A DNA stretch of 64,000 nt from NCBI GenBank assembly GCA_035582835.1, contig JAYKAV010002442.1, forward strand, positions 3,533,429 to 3,597,428. The letters run 5' to 3'. This document shows, piece after piece, positions 1-11,416 of the stretch. Below the pieces are notes generated by a model. That model made no database searches, was not told where the DNA came from, and saw only the letters and a list, made by a program, of their open reading frames with translations. Numbering within the stretch: the first letter of the stretch is position 1; each line of letters opens with the position of its first letter. The position numbers were made by a program, and so were the translations under genes. The stretch is from Phoebastria nigripes (Eukaryota; Chordata; Aves; Procellariiformes; Diomedeidae).

Positions 1-86
1 GTCCCCGTGCCTCGAGTCTGAATCCCGGTCCCCGTCTGGATCCTGGTCCCTGTGCCTCAGGTCTGGATCCCGGTCCCCGTGCCTTG
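1..86. repeat. GC-rich minisatellite, cut by the window start
   Basis: Imperfect tandem copies built from a GTCCCCGTGCCTC core followed by a TCTGGATCCCG-like segment. The full unit is about 27 bp, and one shortened copy of about 18 bp lies between two full ones. The array is truncated at the window edge, so the copy number is unknown. No gene function is inferred. Confidence 0.7.
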
Positions 87-3000
87 CTTGCACCAGGCTG
101 CCATACTGCCCTCATCTCTCGCTCTTTTCCAGGAAAGAGTTTGCATTGTGATTTTTCCCCATGCTCTTGTAGCTAGGAAAAAATAAAAGAAACAACGTTA
201 TTTGCATTTTTAAACCGAGCAAGGAGAAGTCGGGAGTGGGCTTTCCGCCAGTGCAGTCTGGCACTTGCTTTGTTGAGAGCATATAGAATAATTTATAAAT
301 AGCATGGTGGTTTTTTTAAAAAAAATATAATTATACTTTTAAAGATCCTGCATTGTTGGGGAGAAGGAATCTTCAAAAGAGTCTTTAGAAAAAGAGTCTT
401 GCAGAGGAAAAATTTTCTTTAATGGCATTCATAAAATCACGAAAAGGAGGTTTTACCATAGCAGGAGACAATGCAGGACACCCACACACAACCATTCCTA
501 CACCTCTCTTCCCACCTCCTCCCCAGGCAGCTGACTTTTAAGACGCCTGGATATTTAGGGGCTCGGTTTGTCACGGGAGGAGATGCTTTAGCATCTGGCC
601 CCAGGAGCAGAGCAGGATGTGCTGAGCCTGGACCACTGAGTGGGTCAACACCAGGGGAAGCTGGGAAGATAAATTCATCTCCTCTCCGTTGAAACCAGAA
701 GAAATAATGCCTGAGCCCAGGGGGCCGGGAGCAGCGGGGTGCCCCCGACCTCGGCATGGCAAAGCTGCTCTCTGCCGCCGGCCAGAGCTGCTCCGCAGAG
801 GTGGCGGGGGCATCGCGGGGGGAAATGGCTGGTCTCCGCATCCTCCCCTGCCCTGCCCTGCCCTGCCCGGGCAGTGATTCCTGCTCCCGAGGAAGTGATT
901 CCTGCTTGGAAAGGAAGGGGGGGAATAAATAAATAGGGAAGTAAAAGCAGGTCAGGGGCGAGCTTGACGTGGAACGACAAGGGGATTTAGTAAATCACAC
1001 CGGGAGATGCTGCCCTGCCTGCCAGGATCAACAAAGCAGCAGCCCTGGGCTTCGGACACCCTCGGCATCCGCCGGCCAGCCCCCAACGCTCCCATTATCT
1101 GCTTCATCGATACCGGTCTTGAGAAACACGATTGATATATTGGATTTCTCAGAGACAGTGGTGCAAAATGCACAAATCCTCTGGCAGCTTGAGCTGAAGC
1201 TATCGATTTTTCATATATTCTCCCTCCCCGCCGGGTACCGGTGGAGGACGAGGGTGTGACTATGAGCATCAGGAGCCGGGGGGGGGGTCCTCAGTCCCCC
1301 GGGCAGAGGCAGTGCACAGGGTCAGACCGGGAGCAGCGTAGCCCAATCCACTGGGAATTGTCATTTATACAGCCAGGCAAGCTGCCTGCAGCAGGTTTTT
1401 TAAGCCAAGAGGAGCAGTGGTTTCCAGGCAATAATAATGCACTGGATGGGCCTGATTCCAGCAGCAGGGATGTTGGTACCAATCCGGGCTCTTCCAAGCG
1501 CTGTCCCAGCAGCCATAACCTCCCGCGGCTCTTCCGAGCGGGGTAAGATGGTGCTTTTGTCCCCGTTTCAGCGGGAGCCAGGATGAGACCCGCCAGGAGG
1601 GGATGTGCCTCCCTCCCCCTTGGCTGTAGGTGGGTCTTTCTACCCACCGCCTGGATTTGATCCATCNGGACTTGAGCCCGTCACGGAGGGGGATTTAAGA
1701 CTCAAGATCCCCAACGGCCAGCCCCGTGCTGCGGGGGGGACGAGGATGGGGCAGCCCTGTCCCCAGCTGCCAACTCACGGGCATGTGGGTCTGTGGGCAG
1801 TAACCATGCCTTGCCTGGCTTATTTATCACCTCGCCTGCACTCTCCGGGGCAGGATTTGGCCCATACGTTGCTCAGCCAGTGTCAACGTGTCTGATCTTA
1901 AAAAGGTTGGGCAACAACATACCCCTGGCTGCAAGCCTGTGTGTAGAGGCACGATTGCTACCCAAACGCATAGGGATGCAGAAACACGGAGCAAAAAGCC
2001 AAACCAGGAGCAGGTCCCCTTTGCCGGGAGCCTGCCCCGTGGGGGGAGCAGGGAGAGCGGGGCTGCCTCTGCTCATCGCCTGACATCCCCGAGCAGGCTG
2101 ACCTTTCCCGGGCTGACTCACGACCAATATATGCACGGCAGAGAGCTGGCGGCAGCTCCTTGCTGCTTGCATGCGTCCCCTCTGCTTTGCTTGAGATCGC
2201 AGGGGTATCCTGCCTGGAAACCCAGCTGGGGGATAAGAAAAAAAAAAAAAAANCAAACCATCTGCCAAGATGGTTTAGGTCAAAGTGCCCCTGCCAGGTT
2301 GCTTCCAGCCCCGGNCCTGCTCTGTCAGGGGTGCGGTGTCCCCCACCGCCGTAGAGGGATGAGCCCCGGGGAGCTGTGCTGGTGGTGGCTGGGCCGGGGA
2401 CTCGCTGCGCTGTCTCACAGCTGGGAGCAGATGGGGGGTTTCACGCCCTTCTCTGGCGTGTAAGTGATTGCTCCTGGATCATTTCCAATACACATATACG
2501 TGTCTGGTTTAATTTATGCACGCTTGCTTTGTGCGAGAAGACAGCAGCTGACCAGTGGTTAAGAAAACCGAACACCCCGAAAAGGTCTAAAATTAGAGAA
2601 GAAACAAGAGCTGCTTCCTCCGAGCCCCGGAGCTGCCTGGGCTGCTTCCAGGAGAGCCCCAGGAAGAGCCTCTGACCTCCCTGCTCCAGCCCCGGGACTG
2701 CCCCACTGCTAAATCCCCCTCCTCGCCGGTTGCAGCTGCGGGGAGCGCAGCATCCATCCCCCCAGCACCTCTCCGCATCCCTGGCATCGCCCCGCCGTGC
2801 CCTGGGGCAGGATGNACCCTTATCCCTTTGGGATGTTTTCCAGGGAACAGGAGCTGGTAAAGTGCCAGGTGACCTTGGGACCATCCCCGTCCTGTTTAGC
2901 CCAACCTCGCTTGCCTCCTTAAACATGCTCTCGCTTCCCCATCGCCATCCTGGCTGCTGGCCCCTTCCCAGGGGGGGATAAACCCACCAAACAGTGGGAA

Positions 3001-4023
3001 GTGACCTGGGACAAGAAACAGCGTCCCCAGAGCTGCTGCTACCGGCTCGCACAGCCAACGCCACCGTCACGCCGGAGTCGCGGCAGGTCGCGGAGGAAAC
3101 ACGAGATGTCGGCGCATCTCGGTTTATCGATGCTGCAGGCACCAAGCTGCCACAAGCACAATAAAGCGGCGGCACCGTGCCCTTTGCAGGGCTCCTGCCC
3201 CGGGGGAGAGCCTGGCACCTCTGCAGGCATCGCACCCCCCGAACGGTGCCCGGCAGCTGGGGTGGGCTCTGCAAAGCGTGCCGGGGAGCAGGGGGCACAG
3301 CTCCCACCCCTTCCCTAGATAAAAGCCAAGAAGTGCTTTGCTCCCGTGGGCCAAGCCATGAGTGACCAGCTCCCTCCCTCCCACTGCCCGGGCAGGAGCA
3401 GCTCGCTCTCTCCCTCTGCTCCGGAGCCAGCTGGATCCAAGGGCATGGGGTAGGGCTGGGGGAGCCACCTTTTCCAGTACGACCCCCTGGGTTGACTTCC
3501 CACGGATGGACAATTGCCGGGGCTGTGCCTTGGNGCTGGCACAAAGATGCTTTATGTTTGGCGAGTGGTCGCCTCTGGGAGAGGAGAGTAGACCATACCC
3601 GTGTGTGACACCATGCATTGGTGTCACCGCATGCTAGAGGATGTGTCAGTGCGATTCTCTGCGCTAAACCTGTGTCCCTTAACCAGCGTGTCTATAATGG
3701 CAATAAAAAGCTAAAGTGCAGGCGAGGTTGAGGTGTGTGGTAATAGCTATGGCAGAAATCTCCACAGCTGGCCGGACTTTCTGGGAATTTTTGGAAATCC
3801 TGCCATAGCATTGTGGTTTTTTAACAACCTCTGAACCTTATCAAAGTGCACAAAAGGCCACAGGCTTCCTATTTGCAAGGGCCACATTAGGAAAACAACA
3901 GCCGCTCCTGCCAAACCTGGCTTGACCCTGCCTCTTGGCCCCCAAACCTCGCCGCTGAGCCCTGCGCCATGGGCACCCTTAGGGTGGTCAACTCCTGCTG
4001 ATGCACCCGCTGCGTTGCAGGGG
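87..4023. other. Intergenic GC-rich DNA upstream of ACBD6
   Basis: No coding exon is recognised on either strand. Long open frames exist, for example a minus-strand frame across 2441-3544, but they follow high GC content, lack recognisable domains and contain ambiguous bases. A short (CCCTG)n run lies near 846-867. The stretch around 1080-1220 is AT-richer and contains repeated ATCGAT motifs, unlike its surroundings, and might be a regulatory element. In mammals the neighbour on this side of ACBD6 is XPR1 in divergent orientation. I looked for its N-terminal exon on the minus strand and did not find it here. Confidence 0.5.
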
Positions 4024-4028
4024 ATGGA
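4024..4028. repeat. 5-bp target-site duplication, left copy
   Basis: The pentamer ATGGA immediately precedes the TG end of the solo LTR. The same pentamer follows its CA end at 4571-4575. A perfect 5-bp duplication at exactly the predicted boundaries marks integrase-mediated insertion. Confidence 0.85.
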
Positions 4029-4157
4029 TGTCGTGGTTTAACCCTGGCAGCACCTAAACACCACGCAGCCGCTCGCTCACTCCCCCCGCTCCGGTGGGAT
4101 GGGGGAGAGAATCAGGAGGGCACGAGTAGGAAAACTCGCGGGTTGAGATAAAAACAG

Positions 4158-4163
4158 TTTAAT
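4158..4163 (-). terminator. Polyadenylation signal (ATTAAA) of the solo LTR
   Basis: ATTAAA on the minus strand, followed in the LTR sense direction by the R/U5 portion running to the CA end at 4029. Its spacing from the TATA box supports the LTR orientation. Confidence 0.5.
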
Positions 4164-4306
4164 AATTGAAATAAAACAAAGTAGAACAGTAATAGTAACA
4201 GTGATAACAACAACAATATACAAAGCAGGCGATGCACAATGCAATTGCTCACCACCTGCCGAACTGAACGAGAGCCCGGGACCCAGGGGCCCCCCCACAC
4301 CCTTAG

Positions 4307-4314
4307 TTTTTATA
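4307..4314 (-). promoter_or_regulatory. TATA box of the solo LTR
   Basis: TATAAAAA on the minus strand inside the LTR, preceded in the same direction by CATGACGT-like and CTCAG motifs. It is positioned about 145 bp before the LTR poly(A) signal, as expected for U3/R. It could drive minus-strand transcription away from ACBD6. Confidence 0.6.
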
Positions 4315-4570
4315 CTGAGCATGACGTTACATGGTATGGAATACCCCATTGGCCAGCTGAGTCAACCACCCCGGCTGTGCTCCCCCCGCCAGCTTCCCAC
4401 GCACCTGGCAGGGCATGGGAGACCGAAAGGTGCCCGGTGCAAGCACCACCCAGCAGCACCCAAAACATCAATGGGCCATCAACGCTCCTGTTATACCAAA
4501 CCCAAAACACAGCACACCCTCCCCAGCTACTGGGAAGAAAGTTAACTCTGTCCCAGCCGGAACCAGGGCA

Positions 4571-4575
4571 ATGGA
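4571..4575. repeat. 5-bp target-site duplication, right copy
   Basis: ATGGA immediately after the LTR terminal CA, identical to 4024-4028. Confidence 0.85.
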
Positions 4576-7500
4576 CCTTGTCCCCAGCGAGTCCATTTGG
4601 TGATCTCCTGGGACAGCGCTAGGTAAGGCTGTTTCTCCATGGAGGGTCTTGCTTGGCCTGGAAGGAATCCTGCGTCTCCAGGTCACATTCCCTTATGCAT
4701 CAGGGCTGAGTGTGTCTGTAGGTGCCATGACACACGGCTCCAGGTCCTGCAACCTTCGGACAGACGTCAGGTTGGAAAGAATCATTTAAAGCAAGTGGGG
4801 ACACATCCCAAAGGTCCTTGTGCCACCAGGGCAGAGAGCGAGAAGCTGCACGGCAGCTGGGTTCCCAGCCCGGCCGCGGGCTGGGGAGCGGCTGGGCTGA
4901 GTTCGTGCTGGGGACTCCACATCTGTTCCCAGCCAGCTGCTCGGAAAACAACGGCTCTGGTCTCCGACGGCAGCCATGGACCGGACACAGCCTGGCTTTG
5001 TCCTTGCCGTAGAAATTAGTCCTGGTGCTGCAAATCGCACGTATGCGGAACCCCCCCAGCATTTCTCAGTGCCTCTGATGCCAGCAGATTTGGCGAGGGT
5101 CATCTCTACAGCCTGAGATCCCTGTCCCCCGCAGTTCCCCTCTGGCTCCAGACGTCGTCATGATTTTATCATACGTCTGGCAGGAATTAGGCTAAAACCC
5201 TTCCCTTGCACACAGGGACCACTGAACGGGCAGGGGCAGGGGCTCTGACACCCGGGCTCATCCCCGGTGGGGCGATGCAGGGAGGGTGCCGGGTGTCCCC
5301 TTCCTCCAAACCACCCCAGCCTGCCCGGTCAGGACACACCAACCTGCAAGCCGAGCCCTGCCCGCTCTATTTTATGGTCAAAACAAGCCATAAATCTCCT
5401 TCTACAGAGCTGGAAGGTGCAATTGCTTTTCTGCGGTGCCCGTTTTCCCTTGGACGACTTGTAGTATCACGTGAGGGAAATCTGTAAGTAAAAGTCGGGC
5501 TGGAGCCATTTATAACGGCAGCGCCGTGATTGTTACTGCTGACAGCTGCAATTACAGGCACTCCCTTCGATTGCTCCTCGCTGGGGCAGAGCAGAGCCGG
5601 CACCAGAGAGGGAAAGGGGTCAGGAGCGGCTTTTCCGGAGCTGNGTCCCCTCTCCGGTGGACCTTGTCNCTCATGGGCAGTGCTCAGGGAGGGTTTGGGA
5701 GAGGGATGTAGGTTGGGGAGTAACCCCCAGTAAGGAGGGCTTGNGGAGGGATGCAGGATGCTCCCCAGTAAGGAGAGCTCATTGAACACATCAGCTGGTG
5801 CTCACCTCCGCGGGCAGGACATCGGCTGGTGCTCACCTCCGCGGGCAGGACGGGGGATTGCCCCGGGGCTGTGCAGGGACAGTGGCCCCAGATAACCCCA
5901 AGGTGGGCTGCAGGTGAGGGCAGCATCCCCGGCAGGTCACTGCCNGGGACATCTTGCCAACACCATGGTCTACATCTCCTGCCTGTGAGATGTTGCACTG
6001 GCTGGGGAACTGCCAGGGGATTTGAGAGCCGGGTACCCGTGCCCGGTGCAACACCGGAGGGATGCAGAGCCAGGCGTGGCGCGAGCAGAGGATGGGTGGG
6101 CATCAGACCTTGCCTGGGGGAGATGGAGAGCAAAAGGAGGGATGTCTGTGGCCTTGCCAGTGACAGGGCAGTGACAAANGGAGCCATTACTCGCTGCCTG
6201 CTGCTGCGCGGAGATGGGAGACAAGGGGGAGCTGGCAAGAGGCAGGGGAGCATGGAGGCGGCAGCCCTACAGCAGCCGAACCTCAGTGGGGCTTTCCTGC
6301 TGAACGCCTCGGCTCTGTCTTCTCAACGCAGTTTCAGGGGAACCAAAATGTCCGAAAGCAAGCTAAATGTCATAATTAACTTAGGTGAAAAAAAAAAACC
6401 CTTAAGAAGTGACTTTTTATTTTGCTGTTTTCAACGAATAACACCTAAGGTTTTGTTTCAAAACTAAAAGGGCTCTGCTGCGGTTTTTGCACATGCATGA
6501 AAAAAGATGGGAAAGAGGATGGATGGAGCAGGAGGCTGAGTAAAGCGAAACAAAAATGAAGCTTTTTGTGTTTGCTTCACACCAAGCAAAACACTCTAGG
6601 TCAACTAAATTGAAATTTCTCCTTATGTTTTTCATTTGAATTTAGAAAACAAAATACCATACCCCAAATGAAAAGACTTAGTGGTGAGATATCTCTCTCC
6701 ACGGAAAGATCCACTATTTGCACAGCTCCGGCTGCAACCTTTGAACCGCTGGCCAGCCGCCGTGTTGCAACCACGCTGTTGCTGATATCAGCCCAGCAAG
6801 GCTTCAGGCACGCTTGGGGAGCAGCGCTTGGCACCTGGCAGAGGAGTTTTTCCATCAGTGTTTAAGAGGTTTAATGATATGCTGGGGAGAGGGGAGATTT
6901 ATGCACTTCTGAGGGGGGTTATGCATTCCTTTTCCATGGCGGCTACTCATTTGTATTCACCACGGCGTGGGAATTTATGGAAGGAGGGAATCGATGTTTT
7001 ATTGATATCTAAAAAACCTATATGATGGATGTGCTAATTACATGCTTTTCTCCCAGATCCCCTTTATTATACATAAACAAATGGCCCCGGTGCTATAATG
7101 AATGCAGGTAAAATGTGCAACGGAGCTGAACTCNGCGGAGGTGATGCACGCAGGGGAGACCTTGCTGATGCCGGGGCAGAGACCTCAGCCCTTTGTTTAG
7201 CTTCTTCCCTGGCCAGTATTGAATTTTGTTTTCCTGTTGCCTGTGACACTATTTCCATTTCAAGGAAATCACCTCTCTTGTTAGGGACAGGGGGCACGGC
7301 TCTCGCAGCCACGCTGCCGGCTCCTGGCTGCTACGGCATCTATCAGCTCCCAAAAATATTAAGCAGGGTGTGCATTTGCTCTGGCTTGTTAACAGAGGAC
7401 ACGGGCACAGGGTGAAAAATGAGCAGGTTTTTTTTTTCATTTCTCTGCTAAAGCAGTGAGCGTGTGGAGCAGAGGGGCAGCGGTGGGTGGTCATCTCCCC

Positions 7501-10500
7501 TCCTCCCTCTCCCACCGCAGGGGCGAAGGCGAGCCGGGTGCCGTAACATGTTTTGTGTGTAGCGATACACGTAAAAAAATCCATATTCCAGATATAAATC
7601 ACAGCTGGAGACAGGCACACGCCGCCCCATCCCTGCCTGATGAGCTGGGCGCTGCTCCAGCCCGAGCCCCAGGCGAGCCCTCCTCCTGCGGGTCGGGGCA
7701 GGGAAGGATGGCTCTGCTCAACGCGGGGAGGCGGCCGTGCTCCGGGGTCTGCTTCCTGCAGGGGGGACGTGGGGTTTGGGGAGCCACCAGAGCCGTGAAA
7801 GGACCTTCTCGGTGTAGGACCCGGAATAGATGCAAGAGGTGGTAGCACCATAGAAGAGAANGCGGATTAAAGCACGGAGCCTGAAGCATCGCACTGGCGT
7901 GCCGCCTGCCAGAAACTCACGGCACGGCTTGGTTTTTCACAGCGAGGACTTTGTGATCTCGAGGGTCAGCAGAAAAGCTCTTGGCCACCAGCCTCATGTC
8001 CCACCAAGAGGANGCTTTGGCAGGCAGCTGCCACCCACGCAGCTGCAGGCTTCGTCAGTGGGCAAAGCCTGTCCCAGCCTGGGGGTCCCCAGCTTTGCAG
8101 GGGCTTGGTGGTGCCCCACAGGGATGTTTGGCCCTCGGCACGGGAGCTCCCGCACGGGGATAGTGGGAGGCACGATGGGGAGGAGGCTTTTCCCCCCGGC
8201 CCGTGGGCGCAGGGGGCAAATCTCCCAAGAAGAAGCGATGAGGGAGATGAAGGAGATGAGAGCGGGGGGACGAGGACGCACGCAACGGGTAGCCTGGAGG
8301 AGCTCAGGAGACGNGAGGGGACATTTATTAACCAGAGGCGCAGCTCTGCCCGCAGCGGAGGTGACGCGTGCCGGGTCGAGGTGTGCCGGGGGCTGTGCCA
8401 TGGGAGGGGAGCGTGCCCGGGCTCCCCCTGCTCCCCATGCCCCTCGCCCTCGGGAGGGCTCGCGCGTCCCCAGCCCGCAGCCTGCTCCTCCTCCCTAGAC
8501 AGGTGTCTCCCGCAGTAAAATGCACGGCCGCAAACAAACCAGCTCTTAATTGTCTCTTTCTCCTTTTGTTGTGGAAAAAAAAAATATGTAATCATAGCTT
8601 AGCTCGCAGGGATCCCTTCAGATGTTCCTTTCAGGCTGGCCAGGGTTTGGTGTGCGCAGTGGCCTCTGCCCTCTGCAGAGGGACAATGACAGGTCTCCAG
8701 GCTGACCGGCAGGATGGATATGATAATTATACAGGGATATTTTTTCCCTGCTCGGCACTGCTGGTCACAGCCTGTTATTGTGTCTCTGCGATCCCAGCGT
8801 GGGACCTGGGGCTGACCCACGCGCGCAGCTCGTGCAAGGGCCCTACAAGATTTTCTTTACCACTTGGTGCCCATAATGCTTCTGGTTTTGTGTGCTCTGC
8901 AGCCACAGGCTGGGAGAATGAGCCGAATTTGGCCCTTTGCTCATACCGGGATGACTGGGGCTCTCCCAGCCCTGTGCCGCTTCATGTTTGCAGGGGGTGG
9001 TTGTGCATCCGCCACAAGGACATCGGCACTGGCGTCCCCCGAGCCCCGGTCCTGCCCTCTCCCAGGCTGCTGGGGACCAGCAACTAAATAAAGATCATCC
9101 CGCAGAGCAGGCACAGCGTGCCTGAGCCCAGCATCCCCATCCTCGGTGTTTCCATCCCAGGCTCCTAAAACCTCCACGGGTGCCTTGCATCAAACCTGCT
9201 CCCACGCCTGCCAAAGCGAGGGGGTGGAAGGAAGATCAGGTCCTCGGTGCAGTCGCTCTTTAAAAAAAAGGCAAGGAAAAAGTGAGCGAGATCTAGTAGG
9301 AGCTGTAAGTGCTCTAGCGAAGAAACCCAGCAAGGTAGTGAGGCCTCTCTCACCATGGAGACGAGCCAGAGAGCGCGCGGAGGCTGTGCATTTCGATTAA
9401 TTTGCTGCAAGTACTTTTTCCAAGCTATTCAGGGAGGGTTTCATCCTGCCAGCCTGCCCCTGTGCCTGTCCCTTGCCGAACGCCGGCAGGCTCGCACCAG
9501 GAGATGCTTCCCCATGGCGAGCAGGGCTGGTCGGGGCGACGCAGCCGGCTGGATGGAGCCGATCGGCTTCTGGTGGAGAGTGGCGGGGAGGACGAGTTCG
9601 CTGTAAATATTGCAATCTGTTTATGAGGCTGGGTGTTAATCACGCACTGGAGAGGAGTTATTATTTTTTATTTGCAAGCGGCAGAGCCAAGCTGTTTCCA
9701 TCTTTCCCCTCGCTCCTGGTTCGAGCCAGGGCTTCATCCCCCCCTGCACAGGCAAGGAGGTTGCGGGGGCTGCAGACCCGCTCGCAGGGCACCCTCCGTC
9801 TCCTCAGCAGGCAGCCCNGGGCAGAGCGGGTGCTTGCAGGCACGATCCTGGCTCCGGCACAGCCGAGCCCATCTCCACTCTGGTACTGAGCAGAGACTGG
9901 GGCCGCACCGCCCCTCTCACATGGGCTGGGATGCAGGGGTCCCCTCCTGCCCCGTGCAGGGCTATGGTGTAGCTACGCTCCTGCNGTTGGACCCTGACCC
10001 CCTTCTTGTACGCACAGCCCAGGGACGGGGACATTGCCATGGCTCGGTGGCCTGGTGGGAGATTGCTGAGGGCTCTGCAGGGCCATGTCTAGGGGCTCCA
10101 GTGATGCTCCAGCTTGCTGCCCTGGCTGTGTTGGGGCTTTTTTCCCCCTAAGTAAAACTTCCCGCACCCGGTGAGGCAGGGAAGGGGCTGTGAAGGGAGT
10201 AAGAGAATAAAAGCCAGCTTATTTCTGGCTCTGATGGAAGGTCTTTTTTCTACAGCTCCTGCATTTCCCCCTGCAAACCCCAGGATGGAAAGACGGGTGC
10301 GTGCATTGCTCACAGGCTGCGTGAATGAGTCTGTAGCGTCTGGGACGTGGCCGGGAGACCACAAGCAGCCATGCAGATGGGACCACATCACGCGTGGGAT
10401 ACACCTTCATCCCGGTGCATTCCCGGGGCAACGAGGGGTGCATCCAACACCCCNTGCTTTGGAGCAAGATGGGCACCTCTAAAACCACGCTGCAAAACCC

Positions 10501-10550
10501 CGGCTTGCTGTTTGCCCCTCTCTGCCTCAGCGTGCCCACCCNTAAGATGG
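4576..10550. other. Intergenic DNA between the solo LTR and the ACBD6 CpG island
   Basis: No exon is recognised. The stretch is GC-rich with many isolated ambiguous bases. A minisatellite lies at 5690-5851. The part at 6860-7080 is AT-richer, with several TAATTA-, GATATC- and ATTTATG-like words, and looks like a candidate enhancer, but conservation cannot be tested here. Long frames seen on both strands are interpreted as GC-driven. Confidence 0.45.
5790..5851. repeat. 31-bp tandem duplication
   Basis: Two adjacent 31-bp copies (5790-5820 and 5821-5851) differ at a single position (ATCAGCTGG versus ATCGGCTGG). Just upstream, 5690-5775 holds two diverged copies of a segment containing CCCCAGTAAGGAG. 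The whole area is therefore a small minisatellite patch. Confidence 0.85.
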
Positions 10551-11159
10551 GGTCACGCTGTGGGGCAGCCCCCCATGCGACGCAGCCGGCCGGGGGGAGC
10601 AGCGTGCCCCAGCCGAGGCGGTCGGCGGAGGAGTGGGTCAGGGCACTGCCAGGGTGGCCGAGGTTTCCCCAGGGGACTCAGGGCTGCCATTTGCTGAGGC
10701 CGGGGGTGGAGGAGGGAGATGGACTCGACAGCTGTGCCAGGGACGGGGGGGAACTTTCCGCCCGAAGTAGATACCGGGCTAAATATAAACCGCCTTTGGG
10801 ATGGCGCTTGGCCGGGACCCCCGGAGCGGCGGGCAGGGCCACCCCCCGGCACCCTGCGCCCGCACCCCGGGGGGATGCTGGCTGCCATCCGGTACCCGCC
10901 CTCCCGCCCCGGTCGCCCGCCACCGAGGGCCGGGGGTTCCCCCCGCCCCGCGCCCGCCCGGCCCGGAGCCGCGGGCGGCCTGCGAGTGCCCTCCAGCGGC
11001 AGCGGGGAGGCGGCGGGTCCCCCCCACCCCCGGCCCGGCCGCCGCGGGAGCGGTGGCACCGGCCCCCGGGACAGGACCTCGGGGGTCCCAGCCGAGGGCA
11101 AAGGGGGGTTTGGGGGTGCGGGGTGCTCGGGGGGGGGGGGGCTGACGTTTGGCAAAGGT

Positions 11160-11167
11160 TATAAAAA
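11160..11167 (+). promoter_or_regulatory. Upstream TATA-like box in the ACBD6 promoter
   Basis: TATAAAAA stands out in otherwise GC-only DNA, 250 bp before the ACBD6 ATG and 13 bp downstream of a TGACG motif. Function is inferred; CpG-island promoters usually lack TATA boxes. Confidence 0.35.
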
Positions 11168-11241
11168 GTTTGAGGGCGCGGGCAGCCCCCTCGCCGGGTG
11201 CTTGTGTTCCGTCACCAGCAGCAGAGCCGCGGGCGGGGGGT

Positions 11242-11247
11242 TATAAA
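11242..11247 (+). promoter_or_regulatory. Proximal TATA-like box in the ACBD6 promoter
   Basis: TATAAA directly after a G-rich run (GGGCGGGGGG), 170 bp before the start codon. If used, initiation would fall near 11270, giving a 5'UTR of about 145 nt that includes the upstream ORF at 11283. Confidence 0.4.
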
Positions 11248-11282
11248 GCCGAGCTCAGGGGACGCGTCTCCTGCTTGCCGAC

Positions 11283-11372
11283 ATGCTGCTCCTGGACCCG
11301 CGGCCACGCCGGAACCCTCGGGCGCGGCGCGCGTTTCCCGTGGGCGGCCCGGCCGCCCGTACCGAGGCGTGA
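11283..11372 (+). other. Upstream ORF in the probable ACBD6 5'UTR
   Basis: An ATG in the context GACATGC opens a 29-codon arginine-rich frame ending at TGA (11370-11372), 44 nt before the ACBD6 ATG and in a different frame. It can matter only if transcription starts upstream of 11283, as the TATAAA at 11242 would predict. Its Kozak context (A at -3, C at +4) is adequate, so it could reduce translation of the main frame by forcing reinitiation. Confidence 0.4.
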
Positions 11373-11416
11373 GGGGGACCGGCGCGGCGAACGGACCGGG
11401 CGGGCGGCGGGCCGCC

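Larger units (their letters stand above)
4029..4570 (-). mobile_element. Solo LTR of an avian ERVL-like endogenous retrovirus
   Basis: A 542-bp element starting TG and ending CA, flanked by identical ATGGA pentamers. In the sense (minus) orientation it has a TATA box (TATAAAAA, plus coordinates 4307-4314) just after a CRE-like TGACGT-type motif, and a downstream ATTAAA polyadenylation signal (plus 4158-4163). This gives U3-R-U5 order from 4570 to 4029. The sequence matches from memory a family of LTRs abundant in neoavian and passerine genomes; the subfamily name is not asserted. No internal retroviral coding sequence lies beside it, so it is the product of LTR-LTR recombination. The 5-bp duplication fits class III (ERVL) elements. 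It lies about 6.8 kb upstream of the ACBD6 start, in antisense orientation to it. Confidence 0.88.

Noticed and set aside
2441..3544. A 367-codon minus-strand open frame in the intergenic GC-rich region
   Set aside because: No recognisable domain, composition dictated by GC content, ambiguous codons inside, no splice or promoter context, and overlapping long frames in other phases.
10394..11164. 256-codon + strand frame across the promoter
   Set aside because: Low-complexity Pro/Arg/Gly reading of CpG-island DNA, with ambiguous bases and no homology recognised.
9000..11400. First exon of a divergent XPR1-like gene on the minus strand
   Set aside because: The neighbour is expected from mammalian synteny, but its conserved N-terminal SPX coding sequence was not seen; it probably lies further left, outside the window.
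11198..11416. In-frame 73-codon N-terminal extension of ACBD6
   Set aside because: It begins with GTG, not ATG, and the extension resembles no ACBD6 N-terminus. The ATG at 11417 has an excellent Kozak context and gives the expected length.
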